A stretch of 64,000 bases of DNA from GCA-2861595 sp035526335 (GTDB lineage: Bacteria; Actinomycetota; Acidimicrobiia; Acidimicrobiales; GCA-2861595): contig DATLCN010000003.1 of the NCBI GenBank assembly GCA_035526335.1, forward strand, positions 1-64,000. Direction: 5' to 3'. The translations under genes were made by a program, and so were the position numbers. Below, piece after piece: positions 59,013-64,000 of this stretch; positions within the stretch are counted from its first letter, which is position 1, and each line of letters starts with the position of its first letter. The notes under the pieces are model-generated. The model searched no databases. It was not told the DNA's origin and worked only from the letters and a program-made list of their open reading frames with translations.

Positions 59013-60045
59013 CTCGCTGCCGGATGCGGTCCTGGTCCTCGGCCCGGACCGCTCGATCACCGGGGCCAACACCGCGGCCGCCGGCCTCACGGGTCACCCG
59101 GTGCAGGCGCTGGTCGACCGGCCCGTCTCCCTGCTCGAACCGAGGGGCAAGGACGGCCAGCCGCTCCTGACCGACTGGCACCGATCGGCCCGCCTGCGCT
59201 CGGTTTGGATGGTGCCAGAGCGTCTGGCCACCATCCGGCGGGCCAACGGTGACGACATCAACACCTACGCGGTGGGTCGCTACCAGCGTGGTGAGGCCGG
59301 TGAGATCGCCGGCCTGGTGCTCTCTCTCCGGCTGGCGGGGCCGAGGCGGGACCAGGCCGCCACCGGCATCGAGATCGTCTCCACGGTCAGCCATGAGCTG
59401 CGTTCACCGCTCACCTCGGTAAAGGGATACACCAGCCTGCTGTTGAGCCGCTGGGACCGGCTGCGCGACGACCAGAAGAAGATGATGCTGGAGCAGGTCA
59501 ACCACGATGCCGACCGGGTGACCCGCCTCATCACCGAGTTGCTCGACATCAGCCGCCTCGAGTCCGGCCGGCTGGTGCTGCACCGTCAGATGGTCGACGT
59601 CGGCGAGCTGGCGGCGTCGGTGGTCGGCAAGGTCAAGATGGAGTACCCGGATCTGGAGTGCGTGATGGCGTTCCCGGAGACCTTTCCCGAGGTCTACGCC
59701 GATGCCGACAAGATCGTCCAGGTACTCACCAACCTGGTGGAGAACGCCTGCAAGTACGCCTCGCCGGTGGGTCTGCGGATGGAGGCATCGGTCACCGACG
59801 ACGACGTCTCTCTGGCCGTGCGGGACCGTGGCGAAGGCTTCCCGGAACCCGACCTCGCCAAGGTGTTCACCAAGTTCTTCCGCCGGGCCGAGACCCGCCC
59901 TACCGGCTCGGGCCTCGGGCTGTGGATCAGCCGCGGCCTGGTGGAGGCCCACGGCGGCAAGCTCGAAGCCGACTCCGTGCCGGGGGAGGGATCGGTCTTC
60001 CGCTTCACCCTGCCCCGCCACACTTTTGAGGAGTCGCACCCGTGA
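59002..60045 (+). CDS. Soluble PAS-histidine kinase
   Basis: 347 aa, no membrane helices. PAS domain (about 1-110, SLPDAVLVLGPDRSITGANT), HisKA dimerisation box with H131 in STVSHELRSPLTSVKGYTSL, then HATPase: N-box NLVENACKYA, G1 DRGEGFPEPDL, F-box FTKFFRRAE, G2 GSGLGLWI. GTG 59002 has AGGAGG eight bases upstream. No response regulator nearby. It sits between an RNA methyltransferase and pheS with overlapping ends, so it is expressed with translation genes; its partner and signal are unknown. Confidence 0.87.
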   Translation: MDLDSLPDAVLVLGPDRSITGANTAAAGLTGHPVQALVDRPVSLLEPRGKDGQPLLTDWHRSARLRSVWMVPERLATIRRANGDDINTYAVGRYQRGEAGEIAGLVLSLRLAGPRRDQAATGIEIVSTVSHELRSPLTSVKGYTSLLLSRWDRLRDDQKKMMLEQVNHDADRVTRLITELLDISRLESGRLVLHRQMVDVGELAASVVGKVKMEYPDLECVMAFPETFPEVYADADKIVQVLTNLVENACKYASPVGLRMEASVTDDDVSLAVRDRGEGFPEPDLAKVFTKFFRRAETRPTGSGLGLWISRGLVEAHGGKLEADSVPGEGSVFRFTLPRHTFEESHP

Positions 60046-61091
60046 CCGGGGGCACCGGGGGGGAGCCGGCGCTGACCGCTCTGGTCGATTCGGGTGTGGT
60101 GCGGCTCGAAACGGCGGTCACACCCGACGAGCTGGCCTCGGCCGAAGCCGAGCTGCTGGGCAAGAAGTCCGAGCTGGCGGCGCACCAGCAGAGCCTGGGC
60201 CGTCTCCCTCCCGAGGAGCGCAAAGAGGCAGGGCGTCTGGTCAACGAGGCCCGCCAGGCCCTCCAGCAGGCAGCGGAGCGGGTTCGTGAAAGGGTCGATG
60301 CCGCCGACCGGGCCCGCCGGCTGGCCGAAGAACGGCTGGACCTGACCGAGGTCACCCCCGGTCCCCGCCGGGGACACCTCAACCTGGTCACCCAGACCCG
60401 GGACGAGCTGGAAGACGTGTTCGTCGGCATGGGCTACACGGTGGCCGAGGGGCCCGAGGTCGAGACCGACTGGCACAACTTCGAGGCCCTCAACATGCCC
60501 GTGGCCCACCCCGCCCGCAGCGGCCATGACACGCTGTATCTCGACTGGGGCCCGCCGGAGTCGACCCTGCTGAGGACCCAGACCTCTCCCGTGCAGATCC
60601 GGGTGATGCAGGACACTCCGCCGCCGATCTACTCGGTGATGCCGGGCAAGGTGTACCGCAAGGACACACCGGACGCCCGCCACACTCCTTCGTTCAGCCA
60701 GATCGAGGGGCTGGTCGTCGACCGGAACATCACGTTCGGCGATCTGGCCGGCACCATCGGCTCCTTCACCGCCGCTTACTTCGGGGCCTCCATCCAGTCC
60801 CGGCTGCGGCCCGCCTACTTCCCCTTCACCGAGCCTTCGGCCGAGTTCGAGATCACCTGCACCATCTGCGAGGGAAGGGGCTGTCGCACCTGCTCGGGTA
60901 CGGGCTGGATCGAGCTGGGCGGCTGCGGCATGGTCCACCCGAACGTGCTTGCCAATGTCGGCATCGACGCCGAGGAGTGGTCCGGTTTCGCTTTCGGCTT
61001 CGGCATCGACCGCTGCGCGCAGATGCGCCACGGCCTGTCCGACATGCGGGTCCTGCTCGACAACGACATCCGCTTCATCTCCCAGTTCTGA
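60042..61091 (+). CDS. pheS: Phenylalanyl-tRNA synthetase, alpha subunit
   Basis: Catalytic subunit. 349 aa: N-terminal coiled coil (about 25-105), then the class II core with HPARSGHDTLY, motif 2 region LLRTQTSPVQIRVMQD and VYRKDTPDARHTPSFSQIEG, FFPFTEPSAEFEI-like PYFPFTEPS, a CxxCxGxGCxxC insert (CTICEGRGCRTCSGTGWI) of actinobacterial type and motif 3 GFAFGFGIDRCAQMRHG. GTG 60042 overlaps the kinase stop (GTGA). Confidence 0.95.
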   Translation: MTGGTGGEPALTALVDSGVVRLETAVTPDELASAEAELLGKKSELAAHQQSLGRLPPEERKEAGRLVNEARQALQQAAERVRERVDAADRARRLAEERLDLTEVTPGPRRGHLNLVTQTRDELEDVFVGMGYTVAEGPEVETDWHNFEALNMPVAHPARSGHDTLYLDWGPPESTLLRTQTSPVQIRVMQDTPPPIYSVMPGKVYRKDTPDARHTPSFSQIEGLVVDRNITFGDLAGTIGSFTAAYFGASIQSRLRPAYFPFTEPSAEFEITCTICEGRGCRTCSGTGWIELGGCGMVHPNVLANVGIDAEEWSGFAFGFGIDRCAQMRHGLSDMRVLLDNDIRFISQF

Positions 61092-63466
61092 TGCGCGTCC
61101 CTCTTTCCTGGCTTCGTGACTTCGCGCCGTTCGAGGGTGACCCCGTCGCCCTGGGCGAGACCTTCGACGACCTCGGGATGGTGGTCGAAAGCCTGGAGCG
61201 CGTGGGCGAGGGGCTCGGGGGCGTGGTGGTGGCGCGGGTCCTCGACGTGCGCGCTCACCCCAAGGCCGACCGCGTACGGCTGACCGAGGTGGACGCCGGC
61301 GACGGTGTGTCCCGCCAGGTGGTGTGCGGTGCCCCCAATGTGGCCGCCGGCCAACTCGTGGCTCTCGCCACCATCGGAGCCGTTCTTCCCGGCGGATTCG
61401 AGATCAGCCGTCGCCAGGTGCGCGGGGAGTGGTCCGAGGGCATGATCTGCTCGACCCGCGAGCTGGCGCTCGGTGACGATGCCGAGGGGATCATGGTGCT
61501 GCCGGCGGGGCTCGATCCGGGTGTTCCGTTCGCCGAGGCCATGGGGATCGGCGCCGACGTGGTCTACGACCTGGCTATCGAGGCCAACCGGCCCGACGCC
61601 CTGAGCATCGCCGGCGTGGCCCGGGACGCCGCTGCCCGTCTCGACCTTCCCTTCGCCGTTCCCGAGCATCCGGTGGTCGCGGGAACCCACCCGGTGCAGG
61701 ACCTGGCCACCATCGCCGTGGAGTGTCCCGACCTCTGCCCCCGGTTCACGGCCCGGGTGTCGACCGGTGTGCAGGTGGGCGAGTCGCCGGCGTGGCTGGT
61801 CCGCCGGCTGGCGCTGGCCGGCATGCGGGCCATCAGCGACGTGGTCGACGCCTCCAACTACGTGATGCTCGAGCTGGGCCAGCCCACCCACCCCTACGAC
61901 CTGGACCTGCTCCCGGGCGCCGGGCTTCTCGTGCGCCGGGCCGAGCCGGGGGAGACCCTCGTCACCCTCGACGGCGTGACCCGACGGCTGGGCGACGGCG
62001 ACGACTGCCTCATCTGCGACGCCGAAGGCGCGCCCGTCGGCATCGGAGGGATCATGGGCGGCGCCTCGTCGGAGATATCGCCTTCCACCACGAGGGTCCT
62101 GCTGGAGGCGGCCTATTTCGACCCCATGACCATCGCCCGCACCTCCAAGCGGCTGGGCCTGCGCACAGAGGCCTCGGCCCGCTTCGAGAGAGGTTGCGAT
62201 CCGGAAGGCATACAGCGGGCGGTCGACCGTTTCTTCTCCCTCCTGAGCGAGGGCGAGGTGGCGGCGGGGATGCTCGACCAGTGGCGTGGTTCGCCCCGGC
62301 CGGCGCGGATCCGTCTGCGCACGCAGCGGGTCAACGCTCTGCTCGGGACGTCGATCGCCGACGGCGAGATCGCCGCCCTCCTCGAGCCCATCGGCTTTAC
62401 CGCCTCGCCGGCCGGCGCCGGTCTGCACGACGTGACCGTTCCCAGCTTCCGCCCCGACGTGGAGGCCGAGATCGACCTGGTCGAGGAGGTGGCCCGCCAC
62501 CACGGCTACAGCCGCATCCCGCCCACGGTGCCGGCCAGTCCCTTTGTCGGGCAGCTCACGCCCTTCCAGCGGGGCCGGCGTCACCTTCGGGAGATCCTGG
62601 CCGGCGCCGGCGCGAGCGAGGCGGTCACGCCGCCCCTTCTCGGGCCGGGCGACCACGAGCGGGCCGGCTTGAGGGCCGAGGCCATCTCGGCCGTGGACCC
62701 ACTGGCGCGCGAGGAGTCAATCCTTCGCACCTCGCTGCTTCCCGGGCTGCTGAAGGCGGTGGCCTTCAACGTGTCCCGTCGCAGCCCCGATGTCGCCCTG
62801 TTCGAGATCGGCCACGTCTTCCGTCCGCCGCTCGGCCGCCGGGGAGTCCTGCCGGACGAGCCGGAGATGCTCGTGGTCGCCCTCGCCGATCCCGCCGTCG
62901 GCCCTGGCTGCGGGGCGGTGGCGGCCAAGCGCCTGCTGGATCTCGTGCTCGACGCGATGCACCTTCCGGGGGCCCGCCTGGACGCGGCGACCGCACCGGG
63001 CCTCCATCCCTCGCGTACGGCGCGCATCCGGCTGCGAGGCGACGTGGTGGGCCATGTCGGCGAGGTGGATCCCTCGGTGTTGGAAGGCATGGGCATCGCC
63101 GGCCGGGTGGGTGTCATCGAGGTACTGGTGGAAGGTCTCATCCCCCGGCAGCGCTCCTATGTCCAGGCCCGCCCCGTCAGCAGGCACCCCTCGAGCGACA
63201 TCGACCTCGCCTTCGTCGTCCCGGACAGCGCGCCCGCCGCGGCGGTCGCCGTGACCCTCCGGGAGGCGGCGGGGGAGCTGCTGGCCGACCTGCGTCTGTT
63301 CGACGTCTTCCGCGACGACCGCCTGGGCGCCGGCCGCCGCAGCCTCGCCTTCCGCCTCCGCCTCCAGGCCCTCGACCGGACCCTCACCGATGCCGAGGTC
63401 GCCGAGCTCCGCCGGCGCTGCATCGCCGCCGTCGAATCGGCCCACGGAGCCGAGATCCGGGCCTGA
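61091..63466 (+). CDS. pheT: Phenylalanyl-tRNA synthetase, beta subunit
   Basis: 791 aa. EMAP-type tRNA-binding domain (about 40-150: VVVARVLDVRAHPKADRVRL, VVCGAPNVAAGQLVALAT), B3/B4 editing domain (about 215-380), B5 (about 400-475), class II-like core (about 490-690: NVSRRSPDVALFEIGHVFRP) and C-terminal FDX-ACB anticodon-binding domain (RHPSSDIDLAFVVPDSAPAA). ATG 61091 overlaps the pheS stop by one base. Confidence 0.95.
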   Translation: MRVPLSWLRDFAPFEGDPVALGETFDDLGMVVESLERVGEGLGGVVVARVLDVRAHPKADRVRLTEVDAGDGVSRQVVCGAPNVAAGQLVALATIGAVLPGGFEISRRQVRGEWSEGMICSTRELALGDDAEGIMVLPAGLDPGVPFAEAMGIGADVVYDLAIEANRPDALSIAGVARDAAARLDLPFAVPEHPVVAGTHPVQDLATIAVECPDLCPRFTARVSTGVQVGESPAWLVRRLALAGMRAISDVVDASNYVMLELGQPTHPYDLDLLPGAGLLVRRAEPGETLVTLDGVTRRLGDGDDCLICDAEGAPVGIGGIMGGASSEISPSTTRVLLEAAYFDPMTIARTSKRLGLRTEASARFERGCDPEGIQRAVDRFFSLLSEGEVAAGMLDQWRGSPRPARIRLRTQRVNALLGTSIADGEIAALLEPIGFTASPAGAGLHDVTVPSFRPDVEAEIDLVEEVARHHGYSRIPPTVPASPFVGQLTPFQRGRRHLREILAGAGASEAVTPPLLGPGDHERAGLRAEAISAVDPLAREESILRTSLLPGLLKAVAFNVSRRSPDVALFEIGHVFRPPLGRRGVLPDEPEMLVVALADPAVGPGCGAVAAKRLLDLVLDAMHLPGARLDAATAPGLHPSRTARIRLRGDVVGHVGEVDPSVLEGMGIAGRVGVIEVLVEGLIPRQRSYVQARPVSRHPSSDIDLAFVVPDSAPAAAVAVTLREAAGELLADLRLFDVFRDDRLGAGRRSLAFRLRLQALDRTLTDAEVAELRRRCIAAVESAHGAEIRA

Positions 63467-63511
63467 CCCTCATGGGCGGAGGGTTGGCCGACTTCGCGTT
63501 GCAGATGATGG

Positions 63512-63539
63512 TGCATGGCCATGCAGACGTGTGTATAGT
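63512..63539 (+). promoter_or_regulatory. argC promoter with ArgR-like palindrome
   Basis: TGCATGGCCATGCA (63512-63525) is a perfect palindrome of the ARG-box type immediately upstream of a -10-like TATAGT (63534-63539). TATAGT ends six bases before the argC ATG, so the message is probably leaderless and the operator would block RNA polymerase. Confidence 0.55.
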
Positions 63540-63545
63540 CAAGGG

Positions 63546-64000
63546 ATGATCAGAGTCGGGATCTTCGGGGCCTCCGGGTACACGGGTGCCGAACTGTTGC
63601 GGCTGTGCGCCGGCCACCCCGAGTTCGACATGGCCTTCGCCGCTGCCGCCAGCCAGGCCGGCACCAGGGCCGCCACGCTGTATCCGAGCCTCGCGGCCGC
63701 CTACCCCGACCTCGTGTTCGCCGAGCCTGACCCCGCAGCGGCCGAGGATCTCGACCTCGTGTTCCTGGCCCTTCCCCACGGTGCCTCCCAGGTGATCGTC
63801 CCGGACCTGCGGAAGCGGGTGCCCAAGATCGTTGACCTCGGCGCCGACTTCCGGCTCCGCGACGCCGCCGCCTACCTGCACTGGTACGGCGACGAGCACA
63901 CTGCGCCTGAGCTGCTCGACGAGTTCGCCTTCGGCATCCCTGAGCTGTTCCGGGACGAGCTGTACGGCGCCGACCTTGTGGCCTCGGCTGGCTGCTACGT
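63546..64000 (+). CDS. argC: N-acetyl-gamma-glutamyl-phosphate reductase, 5' part
   Basis: Third step of arginine synthesis. 151 codons are visible; the gene runs off the window. NADP-binding GIFGASGYTGAELLRL at the N-terminus; LVFLALPHGASQ, VDLGADFRL and the active-site Cys in VASAGCY at the very end. The palindrome and -10 box just upstream suggest ArgR control of an argC-led operon. Confidence 0.92.
   Translation, partial: MIRVGIFGASGYTGAELLRLCAGHPEFDMAFAAAASQAGTRAATLYPSLAAAYPDLVFAEPDPAAAEDLDLVFLALPHGASQVIVPDLRKRVPKIVDLGADFRLRDAAAYLHWYGDEHTAPELLDEFAFGIPELFRDELYGADLVASAGCY

Overview
The window is GC-rich, densely coded DNA with many GTG and TTG starts and 1-4 base start/stop overlaps. A mycobacterial-type integration host factor (mIHF), a PriA without helicase motifs, the DUF1844/infC pair and actinobacterial-type Fmt, CoaBC and PheS sequences place it in the Actinomycetota. 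The type IV pilus locus and the gene order suggest class Acidimicrobiia or a close relative; that rank is inference from sequence character, not from a database search.

Region 1 (1-11.5 kb) is a type IV pilus locus: the 3' end of a major pilin gene, prepilin peptidase PilD, a small excisionase-like DNA-binding protein, then pilM-pilN (fused in one frame), pilO and a PilP-like gene. Two divergent minor-pilin operons follow, three genes on each strand, and each ends in a large PilX-like protein. Region 2 (11.5-15.7 kb) is the aroK-aroB-aroQ-pepQ-efp-nusB block. Region 3 (15.6-29.4 kb) is a polysaccharide island: O-antigen-ligase-like protein, phosphoglycosyl transferase, six or seven glycosyltransferases on both strands, a double methyltransferase and a Wzm/Wzt ABC exporter.

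Region 4 (29.5-42.5 kb) is the pyrimidine pathway: pyrR-pyrB, then an insert with two divergent toxin-antitoxin modules and two secreted proteins, then pyrC-carA-carB-pyrD-pyrF. A PyrR-binding RNA hairpin lies before pyrR. A second copy, identical over 32 bases, lies before pyrC together with a relic of the pyrR 5' coding end. That relic is now a 48-codon leader ORF containing a terminator-like hairpin, and its stop overlaps the pyrC start. The pyrC-carA, carA-carB and pyrD-pyrF junctions each carry an imperfect copy of themselves, giving a chain of mini-ORFs that abut or overlap the flanking genes. I consider this the most unusual system in the window.

Region 5 (42.5-56.2 kb) holds mIHF, gmk, rpoZ, coaBC, metK, priA, def, fmt, rsmB, a MogA-like gene, the riboflavin operon ribD-ribE-ribBA-ribH, hisG and a small cold-shock-domain gene. 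Region 6 (56.3-64 kb) holds a DUF1844 gene, infC-rpmI-rplT with a non-canonical ATC start on infC, a SpoU-family RNA methyltransferase, a soluble histidine kinase, pheS-pheT and the first 455 bases of argC with an ArgR-like palindrome. I saw no rRNA, tRNA, CRISPR array, insertion sequence or replication origin, and no gene-free stretch longer than 300 bases.
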